Position numbers and translations under genes: made by a program | Notes under the pieces: model-generated | Databases searched by the model: none | Seen by the model: the letters and a program-made list of their open reading frames with translations, nothing else | Told to the model about the DNA's origin: nothing | Part shown: positions 40,956 through 56,945 of the stretch, piece after piece | How the letters are laid out: every line of letters begins with the position of its first letter | Position numbering within the stretch: position 1 is the first letter of the stretch | Assembly: GCA_964563495.1 (NCBI GenBank) | Contig: CAZLYK010000018.1 | Span: 1-56,945 of the forward strand | Direction: 5' to 3' | DNA from: CAZLYK01 sp964563495 | GTDB taxonomy: Bacteria; Acidobacteriota; Blastocatellia; RBC074 | Length of the DNA: 56,945 nt

Positions 40956-42399
40956 TCACTTTGAGCTGCTGCTTGAAGATTTTCAGCTCTTCCGCTTGAG
41001 GATGCTCCTTGTAGAAAGGATCGAGCGGGTAACAGCCCGAGACCAGCCCGTTACGCGGACCAGTCGTGCAGTCGCTGAACGTCCGGCAAAAGCGTTTGGA
41101 CTGGAGGGGCTTGCCCCCCAGCACATCCGCCGGCAGATCGTGATAGGACAGAACCATGCGTCCGAGGCCGATCAAATCGACCAGACCGTGACGGACATAA
41201 TATTGTCCGACCAGTGGGAGCCATTCCTGCAGATAGGTGTAGCCCGATCCGACCAGACACATCTGCGGAAAACGTCGTTTGAGCTCACCGGTTACCCCGA
41301 TCTGACGCGCGACTCCGGCGAGCGGGTCTTCCGGCGGCTCGTATCCATCCGAGGGCGGGAAGAGAGCCGGCCGTTGAATGTGCGGGTTGTAATATGGGCT
41401 GCCCGCCGAGATGCAGACCAGTTTGATCTTCAGCCGGTCGAGCAGCTCGAAGAACCGAAATGTCTCGGCCAGGTCGATCCGTAAAGGATTTTCGGGGTCG
41501 CCGCCGAAAGCGTGCGGATAAGTCCCCTCAAAGGTCTCCGGCATCCCGCGCCGGTCATCCCCCATCTTGAAGGGGAGCAGATCGAATGCGCTCAGCCGGA
41601 CACCGATCATCAATCTGGGCGCGTCGCGGCGGACGCCCGCGACAATCTCCCGCAGAAACCGCGTCCGGTTCTCGAGGCTCCCACCGTATCGACCCGGGCG
41701 CGTCGTGGCGCTTAAAAATTCGTGCCCCAGATAACCATGGCAATGTTTGAGATCGACGAAGGCGAAACCGGCCGCCTCGGCGCGCACCGCGGCTTTGACG
41801 AAATCACCGATCAGATCGTCGATCTCCGTGTCGGTCAAACATGGATCGTTGGGGGCGATCCCGAATTTTCTGTCCAGAATCGGATGGTGATAGAGAATGC
41901 GAGGCTCCAGCCTCTGCTTGTCGTTGGGGCGGGCAAACCGGCCTGAATGGGTCAGCTGCAATCCGATCAGCAGGTCGCCGGTCGATCCGTATTTGTCGGC
42001 GTGGGCGTCGACCAGAGTTCGGCGCAATCTCTCCACCCCACCGGTCGTCGCGTCGTTCGAGAGCAATTGATTGGGGTTGGCTCGCCCATCGTGACGCACG
42101 GCGATCGCCTCGCCGCCCCAGATCAGCTTCGCCCCGCTCTCGCCGAAATGCTTCCATCGCCGTCTGGTCAGGTCGGACGCAGATCCGTCCGGAGCGCCGT
42201 CCCATCCCTCCATCGGCAGAATGCAGAAACGGTTCCCGATCGTGAAATCATCCAGTCGATAGGCCTGGCCGAGCGGAGACTGATCCCCGCTCTCCAACTG
42301 ACGGTCGAACTGCAAATCGAGGCCGAGTTGGTCGATGTATCCCGCGAAATTGTCTGCGCTTTTGAGTGCGGCGATGCGGCGGTATTTGGTCTCGGTCAT
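40951..42399 (-). CDS. Old-Yellow-type NADH:flavin oxidoreductase
   Basis: An FMN-dependent TIM-barrel oxidoreductase of about 482 residues. Early motifs are FTIGNRFCILPMEGWDGAPD and KLIWGGEAIAVRHDGRA. The catalytic stretch is GLQLTHSGRF, and GFAFVDLKHCHGYLGHEFLS with RYGGSLENRTRFLREIVAG is the classic flavin-site series. The C-terminal part has a Cys-rich end (SKRFCRTFSDCTTGPRNG), but the 2,4-dienoyl-CoA-reductase Fe-S pattern is not complete. The physiological substrate is unknown. The start is ATG 42399. The open frame to 42504 overlaps the VOC gene antisense-free but is not conserved-looking. The VOC protein is encoded 13 bases upstream, so the two are probably co-transcribed. Confidence 0.88.
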   Translation of the reverse strand: MTETKYRRIAALKSADNFAGYIDQLGLDLQFDRQLESGDQSPLGQAYRLDDFTIGNRFCILPMEGWDGAPDGSASDLTRRRWKHFGESGAKLIWGGEAIAVRHDGRANPNQLLSNDATTGGVERLRRTLVDAHADKYGSTGDLLIGLQLTHSGRFARPNDKQRLEPRILYHHPILDRKFGIAPNDPCLTDTEIDDLIGDFVKAAVRAEAAGFAFVDLKHCHGYLGHEFLSATTRPGRYGGSLENRTRFLREIVAGVRRDAPRLMIGVRLSAFDLLPFKMGDDRRGMPETFEGTYPHAFGGDPENPLRIDLAETFRFFELLDRLKIKLVCISAGSPYYNPHIQRPALFPPSDGYEPPEDPLAGVARQIGVTGELKRRFPQMCLVGSGYTYLQEWLPLVGQYYVRHGLVDLIGLGRMVLSYHDLPADVLGGKPLQSKRFCRTFSDCTTGPRNGLVSGCYPLDPFYKEHPQAEELKIFKQQLKVK

Positions 42400-42412
42400 A
42401 GATTTTTCCGGA

Positions 42413-42778
42413 CTAACGCAGTTCGATCGCGTTGCCGTCGGGATCGCGGACAAAGAGCTGCGGGTTGCCCCCGCGGCCGCTGCCATAACTGAGATCAATC
42501 CCATGTTCGCGCAACTGCTGTTCGGTCTGCTCGATATCAGGAACGCTCAAAGCGATGTGACGATCGTGGCGCGGCGGGTCGGCGTGGCCGGGCATCTGCC
42601 CGACGCTCATCAGATGCAGTTGTTGGCCGTTCCCCAGATCATACCATCGACCGGCGAAACCGAAGTCGGGACGAGGCAACGGGATCAGCCCGAGTACTTT
42701 TTCATAAAATTCGGCCGCCCGTTCGACATCGGTGACGAGAAATCCGGCATGGTGAAAGCCCGAGATTGTGATCGGCAT
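42413..42778 (-). CDS. VOC (glyoxalase/dioxygenase superfamily) protein
   Basis: A small cytoplasmic protein of 121 residues with two beta-alpha-beta-beta-beta modules. Likely metal ligands are His9 or His10 in SGFHHAGFLV, a second His in HDRHIALSV and the terminal Glu in DPDGNAIEL. The segment VERAAEFYEKVLGL is the standard first helix. Members include lactoylglutathione lyases, dioxygenases and epimerases, so the reaction is open. It precedes the flavin oxidoreductase in one likely transcript, which suggests that both act in breakdown of one aromatic or dicarbonyl compound. It is divergent from the dehydrogenase gene. Confidence 0.88.
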   Translation of the reverse strand: MPITISGFHHAGFLVTDVERAAEFYEKVLGLIPLPRPDFGFAGRWYDLGNGQQLHLMSVGQMPGHADPPRHDRHIALSVPDIEQTEQQLREHGIDLSYGSGRGGNPQLFVRDPDGNAIELR

Positions 42779-43911
42779 CCCACTCTCCTATTATTTGTAG
42801 GCAGGTTTTCGGTTGCGACAGTGTTCGCACCGTCTCCAAAGACTAGCTTGTCCCGGGGAGACAGGGCAAGAGCTATCCTTAATTTGGGAAGGCCAAGAGA
42901 TGACTCGTCAGATCGGATTTGGCGTAGCCGGTTGCGGAATGATCGGAAGTGTTCAGGCCGCGGCCATCAAAGAGATCGGCGGCGCCGTGCTGCCAGCCGT
43001 ATATGGGCGCGATCCGGCGCGAACGGAAGAATTCGCCGCGCGGTTTGGAGCGACCGGGTATACCGACCTCAAACAATTTTTGCGCCACCCCGGGCTGGAT
43101 GTGGTCAACATCTGCACGCCGAGCGGCACACACGCCGAGCTCGGGATCGAAGCCGCCCGCGCGGGCAAGCACGTCCTGGTCGAGAAACCGATCGAGATCG
43201 ATCTTGAGCGCGCCGATGCACTGATCGAAGCCTGCGATCGGGCCGGCGTCAAGCTCGGCGTCATCTTCCAATCTCGGTTTCTCCCCTCGGTCCAGAAGAT
43301 CAAGCGCGCGATCGACGAGGACCGTCTCGGCCGATTGATGATTGGCGATGCCTTCATCAAGTGGTACCGTGCGCCCGAATATTACGCGCCGGGTTCTTGG
43401 CACGGCACGCTCGCACTCGACGGCGGCGGGGCACTGATCAACCAGGCGATCCATACCGTCGATCTGCTGCGCTGGATCATGGGGCCGGTCGAGACGGCTT
43501 TCGCCATGAAGGGCGCGCTCCGCTACCCGCATCTGGAAGGCGAAGACACTCTGGTCGCGGCGGTCAGATTTGAAAATGGGGCGCTCGGTGTGATCGAGGC
43601 CACAACCTCGGCCAAACCGGGCTTCAAACGCAGACTGGAGATCAGCGGAGAGCGCGGGACGTTGATCCTCGACGGAGACACGATCAGCGTCTGGGCGGTC
43701 GATGGAGAGATTGAGGCTGCGGATGAGGGTGAGCAGATTACCGACGGATCGGCCGACCCGGCGGCGATCTCAAACCTCGGACATCGCCTCCAGATCGAAG
43801 ATATGATGCGAGCCGTGATCGAAAACAGAGACCCGCTGGTCAACGGCAGGGAAGGGAGAAAGTCGCTTGAACTGGTCACCGCGCTTTACGCTTCAGCGCG
43901 TTCAGGAAAAC

Positions 43912-46017
<2,106 letters not shown>

Positions 46018-46229
46018 TATCGCCTCTCTGCATAAATCCGGAACCAAGCGGGGCCAGAACTAAATCGACAGCGGTGATTTTATGTGAGAGATCGATGCCG
46101 CGTCAATTTTTCCAGCGTTTTCAACAACTTTCGGTGAATGCCGCCTTGCGCTCCGGCATCGCTCACGCGGATAATGGCCGTCTCATCGAGCACGATTTCT
46201 CGAGAATCGAAAAGGACCCCTGAGAGAAC

Positions 46230-46817
<588 letters not shown>

Positions 46818-46828
46818 ATATAAAGATG

Positions 46829-47103
46829 CTCTAGCTTTTAAGAAAATAAAGCCCTGAAAAGAGCGCCGAAGGCGCGTGCTATAAGAGCCAGGGGCGAAGC
46901 CCTTGGTCTTCCCCGCCAAGGCCATCGAGCCCTGAAAGGGTGAGATAAAATAGCCTGTTCGAACGCCCTTACCAGGGCTCCTCAACATTTCATGACCAAT
47001 CCCAGGGGTTTCACCCCTGGCTGTCATCTTGACGCGCCTTCGGCGCTCAGGATCAGAACTCATTTTCTTGAAAGCTATAGATGCTATAGCTTTCAAGAAA
47101 ATG
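46829..47103. repeat. hairpin-rich element with terminal inverted repeats (copy A)
   Basis: The ends CTCTAGCTTTTAAGAAAAT (46829-46847) and its near complement (47062-47080) match at 17 of 19 positions. The right end is itself half of a perfect hairpin, CATTTTCTTGAAAGCTATAG, ATG loop, then the complement (47061-47103). Inside are successive small hairpins: GCGCCGAAGGCGC, CCAGGGGCGAAGCCCTTGG, GCCCTGAAAGGGTG, CGCCCTTACCAGGGC-type, CCCAGGGGTTTCACCCCTGG and GCGCCTTCGGCGC. The second copy at 51338-51598 has the same order. No coding frame is evident. It may be a non-autonomous mobile element or a structured RNA. Confidence 0.8.
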
Positions 47104-47108
47104 CCGTT

Positions 47109-47187
47109 GGGAGCGCGGGCGTCCCGCCCGCATGACTTCTGAAGCTGCTTGTTTCCCGGAACATGCGGGCGGGACGCCCGCGCTCCC
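47109..47187. repeat. GGGCGGGACGCCC hairpin
   Basis: GGGAGCGCGGGCGTCCCGCC and the following CGCAT (47109-47133) pair exactly with the mirror series at 47163-47187, around a 29-base loop. Part of the right arm appears again after the N run, where the contig end is duplicated. Such a GC-rich hairpin is a likely reason for the assembly break. Confidence 0.85.
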
Positions 47188-47374
47188 GGTATCTATCCCC
47201 TTCTTATGAAAGAGCGACTNNNNNNNNNNNNNNNNNNNNNNNNNNNNNNNNNNNNNNNNNNNNNNNNNNNNNNNNNNNNNNNNNNNNNNNNNNNNNNNNN
47301 NNNNNNNNNNNNNNNNNNNGCGGGCGGGACGCCCGCGCTCCCGGTATCTATCCCCTTCTTATGAAAGAGCGACT
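47165..47374. other. scaffold join: 100 N flanked by an exact 55-base duplication
   Basis: Bases 47165-47219 are identical to 47320-47374, with exactly 100 N between. The overlap of 55 bases is what two neighbouring contigs from a k=55 de Bruijn assembly would share. The most likely true sequence is one copy with no gap. The 5' end of the pseudouridine synthase gene is therefore intact and present twice. Confidence 0.9.
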
Positions 47375-48140
47375 ACAAAAGATCATCGCCGCTGCGGGTC
47401 TGGCTTCGCGCCGCAAGGCGGAAGAGCTGATCGCCGACGGCCAGGTCACGGTCAACGGTCAGGTCATCACCGAGCTCGGCGCCAAGGCCGACCCCGAAAA
47501 CGACCACATCAAGGTGCGCGGCAAGTTGATCAACACCAGGCTCAGGCAGCGGGAGAAGATCTATCTGCTGCTCAACAAGCCCTCCGGCGTGCTGACCAGC
47601 AAGGCCGATCCGCAAAAACGCCCTCTGGTGATCGACCTGGTCGGCCCTTACCGAAGCCAGGTCCACCCCGTCGGGCGACTGGATTTCAACACCGAGGGGC
47701 TGTTGCTGCTGACCAACGACGGCGACTTCACGCAACTTATCTCGCACGCTTCAAAACACGTGCCTAAAGTTTATCAGGTCAAGGTCAAGGGCAAACCGAG
47801 TGACCAGCAGGTCGAGAAGCTGGAGCGCGGGGTGGTCATCGACCGAGTGCGCACCGCGCCGGCGAAAATCCGCCTGATTGAGGAGAGCGCGACCAATGCC
47901 TGGTATCAGGTCACGCTCTATCAGGGGCGCAATCAGCAGATCCGCAAAATGTTCGATCAGATCGGTCATTCGGTGATCAAGCTGCGCCGCGTCGCGATCG
48001 GGTTCCTCCGTAACGAGAAGCTCAAACCCGGCGAGTTCAGAATGCTCAGCGAGTCGGAGGTCAAACGGTTCTTTAAATTCGGCCAGCCGCGGTCTCGCCC
48101 GCCATCCGCCAAACGCAAGCCAAACGCAAGCAAACCGTAG
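47361..48140 (+). CDS. rluB: RluB/RsuA-family pseudouridine synthase
   Basis: An rRNA pseudouridine synthase of 259 residues. Residues 1-60 form an S4 RNA-binding domain (RLQKIIAAAGLASRRKAEEL, VNGQVITELGAKADP). The catalytic domain has NKPSGVLTSKADPQKRP, the active-site Asp in VGRLDFNTEGLLLLTNDG and the late QGRNQQIRKMF motif. The build fits RluB (23S rRNA) better than the shorter RsuA, but the target base is inferred from family. The start is ATG 47361, after the N run. The longer frame through the N run is an artefact. The last 20 residues are basic. The gene lies after two repeat elements with no clear Shine-Dalgarno sequence. Confidence 0.92.
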   Translation: MKERLQKIIAAAGLASRRKAEELIADGQVTVNGQVITELGAKADPENDHIKVRGKLINTRLRQREKIYLLLNKPSGVLTSKADPQKRPLVIDLVGPYRSQVHPVGRLDFNTEGLLLLTNDGDFTQLISHASKHVPKVYQVKVKGKPSDQQVEKLERGVVIDRVRTAPAKIRLIEESATNAWYQVTLYQGRNQQIRKMFDQIGHSVIKLRRVAIGFLRNEKLKPGEFRMLSESEVKRFFKFGQPRSRPPSAKRKPNASKP

Positions 48141-48155
48141 ACCGGGGGCCTCAGC

Positions 48156-48184
48156 TTGACAAGGTATAGCCGAAGCTTTAGAGT
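48156..48184 (+). promoter_or_regulatory. candidate sigma70-type promoter for ispH
   Basis: TTGACA (48156-48161) is followed after 17 bases by TAGAGT (48179-48184), four of six matches to TATAAT. It lies about 95 bases before the ispH start. Spacing is ideal and the -35 box is perfect, but the -10 box is weak. Confidence 0.5.
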
Positions 48185-48281
48185 CTTTTATTCTTAATCG
48201 TGGATAATTTGAGGCTTCAGAGGAGACACCTTAAATACCTGCCATCATTCCCCCAGAACAGAGCGCAGCACGGGTAAGTCC

Positions 48282-49142
48282 ATGGAAATCGTTCTAGCCG
48301 AAAGTCTTGGTTTTTGCATGGGTGTCAAGCGCGCGGTCGATATGGCTTATCGCGCATTGGAAAAGGCCGATGGCCGGCCAGTGGTCACGCTCGGCCCGTT
48401 GATTCATAATACCCAGGAGATCGATCGTCTTTCAGCCGACGGGATCAACCTCGCCGACGAGAACGCGATTCCTCAAAACGGCACGGTCATCATCCGCGCC
48501 CACGGAGTCGCGCCGCAGGCTTATCAGGCGCTCAAGAATCGCGGCCTCAGGATCATGGACGGGACGTGTCCTTATGTTCATTACTCGCAGCGCAAGGCGT
48601 TAGAGCTGTATGAGGAAGGCTATCAGGTCGTCATCGTCGGCGATAAGAATCATCCGGAAATTCGCGGCATCCTGGGTTGCATCAACGATCAGGCCCTCGT
48701 CGTCAAGACTGTCGAAGAGGCGCGGCAGTTGCCCTCATTCGATCGCGTCGGGACGATTGCGCAAACCACGATCAGTCCTCAGAAGTATCGGTCTATCCTC
48801 GCGGTATTGCGCGAGAAGTCGAATCAAGTCAAGGTCTGCGAAACGATCTGCGACGCCACCGAAGAGAACCAAAAGGCGATCCGTGAACTGTCCGGTGAAG
48901 TCGATCTGCTCTACGTCATCGGCGGGCGCCACAGCGCCAACAGCAATAAGCTGGTCGAGACGGCGCGTGAAAAATGCCCGCGTTCTGTTCTGATCGAAAC
49001 CGCGGATGAGATCAAACCCGAAGATCTGAGCGGCGTCAAGCGCGTCGGCGTCAGCGCCGGCGCCTCTACCCCCGACTGGATGATCCAGCGCGTGGTCGAG
49101 CGATTGCGGGAGATATCTGAAATCATGAGCCTGCCTCATTGA
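48282..49142 (+). CDS. ispH: 4-hydroxy-3-methylbut-2-enyl diphosphate reductase
   Basis: The enzyme (also called LytB) carries out the last step of the non-mevalonate isoprenoid pathway, yielding IPP and DMAPP. It has 286 residues. The three Cys that hold its iron-sulphur cluster are visible: Cys12 in GFCMGVKRAV, Cys96 in DGTCPYVHY and Cys190 in ETICDATEENQ. Also present are LIHNTQEIDRL and HPEIRGI, plus the late VSAGASTPDWMI with the conserved Ser and Thr-Pro. The start ATG 48282 fits the family. It leads into rpsA after 156 bases, an order known from other bacteria in which ispH and rpsA are adjacent or fused. Confidence 0.96.
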   Translation: MEIVLAESLGFCMGVKRAVDMAYRALEKADGRPVVTLGPLIHNTQEIDRLSADGINLADENAIPQNGTVIIRAHGVAPQAYQALKNRGLRIMDGTCPYVHYSQRKALELYEEGYQVVIVGDKNHPEIRGILGCINDQALVVKTVEEARQLPSFDRVGTIAQTTISPQKYRSILAVLREKSNQVKVCETICDATEENQKAIRELSGEVDLLYVIGGRHSANSNKLVETAREKCPRSVLIETADEIKPEDLSGVKRVGVSAGASTPDWMIQRVVERLREISEIMSLPH

Positions 49143-49166
49143 TAATTTCTCATTCCCGCTTCGGCG

Positions 49167-49195
49167 TTGGCAAATCGGCCATAAAGGTTTATCAT
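49167..49195 (+). promoter_or_regulatory. candidate sigma70-type promoter for rpsA
   Basis: TTGGCA (49167-49172) and TATCAT (49190-49195) are separated by 17 bases, each matching the consensus at five of six positions. They lie about 105 bases before the rpsA start. This is the best promoter-like pair I found in the window and fits a highly expressed ribosomal gene. Confidence 0.6.
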
Positions 49196-49298
49196 TCAAG
49201 TTCTTTCGATCTGGCGAGCCCGTCTTGACCCCAGGATGGCCGCCGACCGGGCTGCGTGTGCAACTCGGGTAGTTTTCCCAGGAGGAAGTCCAGTTTCA

Positions 49299-51179
<1,881 letters not shown>

Positions 51180-51221
51180 TCCCGCCGTCCGGTCACGGCC
51201 GGTGGAGGGTTGGCAGGCAGT

Positions 51222-51302
51222 AAACAGTGGGCGGTGGGCAGTAGCACTGGCACGGTGACTCTGACTCACCGCCCATTGCTCACTGGCAACTGCCCACTGT
51301 TT
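51222..51302. repeat. CAGTGGGC inverted repeat after rpsA
   Basis: AAACAGTGGGC (51222-51232) faces GCCCACTGTTT (51292-51302). The interior is an imperfect mix of GGGCAGT, GGCGGT and CACTGG units that also pair. This is a third spacer repeat family. It may serve as the rpsA terminator. The short minus-strand frame over it is translated repeat. Confidence 0.65.
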
Positions 51303-51337
51303 CCTTTTCGGCATGAAAAGTCGAACTCTCTGATGAT

Positions 51338-51598
51338 TAAGAGCGTGTTTTAAACGCTCCGGTTAAAGCCTGCGGAGCAGGCGACGGCATAAGGCCTGGG
51401 GCGTGAGCCCCAGGACCGCGACAGTCAAGGCCACAGAGCCCACGAAGTGGGCGATAGCCTGCGGTCCACCGCCCGTTTCACGGGCTCGATTGTGAGATCG
51501 CAACCTAACCCAGGGTTCCACCTTCGGCTCCACCCTGGGCTTTATGCTGGCGCCCGCTTCGCGGGCTTAAGAAAGGGACTTTTAAAACACGCTTTAAG
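51338..51598. repeat. hairpin-rich element with terminal inverted repeats (copy B)
   Basis: The ends AGCGTGTTTTAAA (51342-51354) and TTTAAAACACGCT (51581-51593) are exact complements. Inside, the hairpins come in the same order as in copy A: GCCTGCGGAGCAGGC, CCTGGGGCGTGAGCCCCAGG, GCCCACGAAGTGGGC, GCCCGTTTCACGGGC, CCCAGGGTTCCACC with its partner GGTGGAGC-type TCCACCCTGGG, and GCCCGCTTCGCGGGC. The linkers CAAGGCCA, GATAGCCTG and AACC-A-CC are also shared. It ends 12 bases before the sppA start, so it must have replaced or become that gene's leader. Confidence 0.8.
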
Positions 51599-51609
51599 TT
51601 TTTTCGCTT

Positions 51610-52624
<1,015 letters not shown>

Positions 52625-52708
52625 TTCGGATTGAAAATTGAAATTCGCAATATCCGGTAATCATTGATAGAGGGTGTTTGATTCCATTCGTTGTCAAACG
52701 GAGGAGAG

Positions 52709-53044
52709 ATGACAAAAGCAGAGTTGGTGGAAGAGGTTGCCCGTGCCGCCGAGTTGACCAAGAAGGACTCGGAAGTGATTGTCGACGAGGTCTTCAAGAA
52801 CATCATTCAGGCGCTCAATCGTGGAGAGAAGATCGAACTGCGCGGTTTCGGGTCGTTTCGTGTGCGTCAGCGTGAGGCCCGCCGCGGGCGAAACCCCAAA
52901 ACCGGGGCCCCGGTCGATATCCCAGCCAAGCGCGTTCCATATTTTAAACCCGGCAAGGAGCTCAAAGAATTAATCAACGAGGAAACTTCGGAGGGCGGTG
53001 AGATTGAAGCGGCGACGCCTGATATTGCCGCGGCGGAACAATAG
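52709..53044 (+). CDS. HU/IHF-family DNA-binding protein
   Basis: A small nucleoid protein of 111 residues that bends DNA as a dimer. The fold is clear: TKAELVEEVARAAELTKKDS helices, then IELRGFGSFRVRQREARRGR and NPKTGAPVDIPAKRVPYFKP forming the DNA-binding arm with its Pro. It is nearer to the IHF-like branch by its arm sequence, but the assignment to HU or IHF is not certain. An acidic tail of about 20 residues follows the fold. The start ATG 52709 has GGAGGAGAG directly before it. The open frame to 52691 is not needed. It is 84 bases after the sppA end. Confidence 0.93.
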   Translation: MTKAELVEEVARAAELTKKDSEVIVDEVFKNIIQALNRGEKIELRGFGSFRVRQREARRGRNPKTGAPVDIPAKRVPYFKPGKELKELINEETSEGGEIEAATPDIAAAEQ

Positions 53045-53142
53045 ACCAGCACCCCTGCTCGCTTGACGAGATGCCGGCCGAACCAAGCACTAATTGTTTT
53101 TTGCAATTCCCCCCTGTTGACGGCCAATACTGAGAGGTGTTT

Positions 53143-54225
53143 ATGCAACGATCAGCCTTTCGTCTGAGCGATCTCTTCTCGACCATGCTCATGGTTTCGG
53201 TTTGGTCATTCGCTGGCGTTTCGATCGCCTCGGCGCAGACCCCGGGCGGTAATCCCGGCTCGACTCCATCTCCGGGCAGTCGCGCGGGGGGCCCCGTCGC
53301 CCACACCATTCGCGGCAAGATCTTTCTTCCCTCCGGCAATTTGCCGGACCAGCGGATACGCGTCGTCCTGGAGCTGGTCACCGGCGGCATCGTCAATGAA
53401 GCCTTTTCCGATTCGGTCGGCAACTTTGAATTCCGCTCACTTCCGTCCAGCTCCTACAAGGTCACCGTCCCCACGGATTATCGCACCTATGAGACGACGC
53501 AGGAATCGATCGACCTCTACGGTAACTTCTCGCGCACCTTCGTCGTCCAGATCTATCTCAAGGACAAGAACAGCGATGACCCGTTCAAGCCCAAGAACAA
53601 GTTGATCTCGGTAGCCGATCTGCAGGAGATCCCGAAGCCCGCCAGGAAGGCATACGAGAAAGGGCTTAAACGCTCTCAGGAGAGCAAACACGAAGAGGCC
53701 GCTACGCTCTTTCAGGAAGCTCTCAATATTCATCCCGACTATCTGTACGCGATCAACAAACTGGGCGAACAGTATCTGGCCATGAACAAGCTCGACGATG
53801 CGAAGGCGACCTTCGAGCGCGCGATCTCGGTCAGTTCGAAATTCGCTCTCCCGCATATCAATCTCGGCATCCTCTTTAATCGCCAGCAGCGTTTTTCAGA
53901 AGCGATCCCGGAATTCGAGATGGGCAATCGCCTTGACGACAGCTACCCGATGTCGCATCTGAGCCTCGGCCTCGCGCTCATGTCCCAGAATCCTGCTGAC
54001 CTGGACCGCGCCGAAAAAGAGTTGACGAGGGCTGTCGAGATGGGGGGCCGCAACTTCGTCCACGCCAGAAAATATCTCTTCAACCTGAATATCCGGCGCC
54101 AGAACATGGACAAAGCTGCCGCCCAGCTCGAAGCCTACCTCAAGGAAGCTCCCGATGCGCCCGATGCTAACGACGTTCGGCAGTTGTTATCCAAAGTCAA
54201 GAAGGCCATTGCTCAGGGGAAATAG
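53143..54225 (+). CDS. exported TPR protein with carboxypeptidase-regulatory-like domain
   Basis: A secreted or periplasmic protein of about 360 residues. A signal peptide precedes a cleavage site near SIASAQT (residue 32). A Gly/Pro/Ser-rich linker is followed by a beta-sandwich of the carboxypeptidase-regulatory / SdrD-B type (HTIRGKIFLPSGNLPDQRIR, NFEFRSLPSSSYKVTVP). From about residue 165 there are at least four tetratricopeptide repeats (EEAATLFQEALNIHPDYLYA, DDAKATFERAISVSSKFALP). It probably acts as a scaffold in the envelope; no enzyme function is seen. The start is ATG 53143 with GAGAGG upstream. Its TAG stop lies in the CAGGATT element shared with the convergent propeller gene. Confidence 0.85.
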   Translation: MQRSAFRLSDLFSTMLMVSVWSFAGVSIASAQTPGGNPGSTPSPGSRAGGPVAHTIRGKIFLPSGNLPDQRIRVVLELVTGGIVNEAFSDSVGNFEFRSLPSSSYKVTVPTDYRTYETTQESIDLYGNFSRTFVVQIYLKDKNSDDPFKPKNKLISVADLQEIPKPARKAYEKGLKRSQESKHEEAATLFQEALNIHPDYLYAINKLGEQYLAMNKLDDAKATFERAISVSSKFALPHINLGILFNRQQRFSEAIPEFEMGNRLDDSYPMSHLSLGLALMSQNPADLDRAEKELTRAVEMGGRNFVHARKYLFNLNIRRQNMDKAAAQLEAYLKEAPDAPDANDVRQLLSKVKKAIAQGK

Positions 54226-54319
54226 ACAGGATTGACGGGATTTTCACAGGATTAAACAAGATCAAAAACAAGGCAGAATAAGATCCTGTTTAATCCTGTG
54301 AAAATCCCGTCAATCCTGT

Positions 54320-54324
<5 letters not shown>
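54221..54324. repeat. CAGGATT element shared by two convergent genes (loop type I)
   Basis: Arms at 54221-54263 and 54282-54324 pair at 42 of 43 positions. They read GACGGG/CCCGTC where the copy at 7518 reads AACAGG/CCGGTT. The loop includes CAAAAACAAGGCAGAATAAG, the inverse of the 7518 loop. The TAG stops of both the TPR protein and the propeller protein lie in the outer bases of the two arms, four bases in from each end. Confidence 0.92.
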
Positions 54325-56812
<2,488 letters not shown>

Positions 56813-56945
56813 CCATATCTCCATTGCTGAAATACCAGTTGAGCGGCTGCGCCGCCTGCCGGTGGGGGGAATCCCAGCAAAAACGAGGCAGTCGGGATTC
56901 TAAATCAAAACCGGCCGAATTGGTAACCCAATCCGGAACCGGGTT

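Noticed and set aside
47149..47364. Frames running through the first N run
   Set aside because: They cross a placeholder gap and a duplicated contig end and encode only hairpin sequence.

Overview
The window looks like a chromosomal scaffold of a didermic, GC-rich (high fifties by eye) environmental bacterium. An outer-membrane polysaccharide exporter of the Wza type points to two membranes. Large Asp-box propeller proteins, the run ispH / rpsA / sppA / HU / TPR protein and very repeat-rich spacers would fit Acidobacteriota (perhaps Blastocatellia), but this is an impression from gene content, not a phylogenetic result. Two runs of exactly 100 N (47220-47319 and 52467-52566) mark scaffold joins. 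The first is flanked by an exact 55-base duplication, so those contigs almost certainly abut. I see no rRNA, tRNA, transposase, integrase or CRISPR array.

Layout. 106-2910: a molybdopterin oxidoreductase of the FdhA/YdeP-like group, divergent from a small YkgJ-type cysteine-cluster protein. 2923-35070: a 32-kb exopolysaccharide / O-antigen locus, all on the minus strand. Read in its own direction it begins with Wza-like export protein, Wzc-like tyrosine autokinase and a CpsB-like phosphatase homologue that has lost most metal ligands. Next come an asparagine-synthase-type amidotransferase, an ABC-2 permease (Wzm) and its ATPase with a C-terminal cargo domain (Wzt). A run of seven glycosyltransferases and a secreted protein of unknown function follows. 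The last part holds a GT4, a Wzy/ligase-type polymerase, a GT87-like membrane transferase, two more glycosyltransferases, a second amidotransferase, a two-domain oxidoreductase, a heparinase-II/III-like protein, a WbuB-like GT4 and a WecA-like initiating phosphosugar transferase. 35407-38098 (plus): a TPR protein with a carbohydrate-binding-like C-terminus and a second Wzy/ligase-type protein that probably starts at a non-canonical ATT. 38153-46817: murA, an MFS transporter, an Old-Yellow-type flavin oxidoreductase, a VOC protein, a Gfo/Idh/MocA dehydrogenase, ppk1 and folE. 47361-54225 (plus): rluB-like, ispH, rpsA, sppA, HU and a TPR protein. 54320-56812 (minus): a large secreted Asp-box propeller protein.

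How it works together (inference from families): the WecA-like enzyme loads a sugar phosphate on undecaprenyl phosphate, the many GTs extend it, the two amidotransferases and the dehydrogenase/heparinase pair modify it, and Wzy-type enzymes or the Wzm/Wzt transporter complete and move it. Wzc/Wza then carry it through the envelope. The locus mixes ABC-transporter and Wzy-type logic and shows no Wzx flippase.

The most striking non-genic signal is a dispersed inverted-repeat family built from CAGGATT units and beginning AATAGACAGGATTGA or AATAGACAGGATTAA. About sixteen full, half or degenerate copies lie in the spacers. The stop codons of at least thirteen genes lie inside a copy, so eight proteins end in Asn-Arg-Gln-Asp or a near variant. 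Two convergent gene pairs share one copy that provides both stops. Paired base changes between copies keep the stems intact. Other repeat families (GTGCGTCC hairpins, GCCAAGACGCC repeats, two hairpin-rich elements of about 270 bases with terminal inverted repeats, and a GGGCGGGACGCCC hairpin) fill most remaining spacers.
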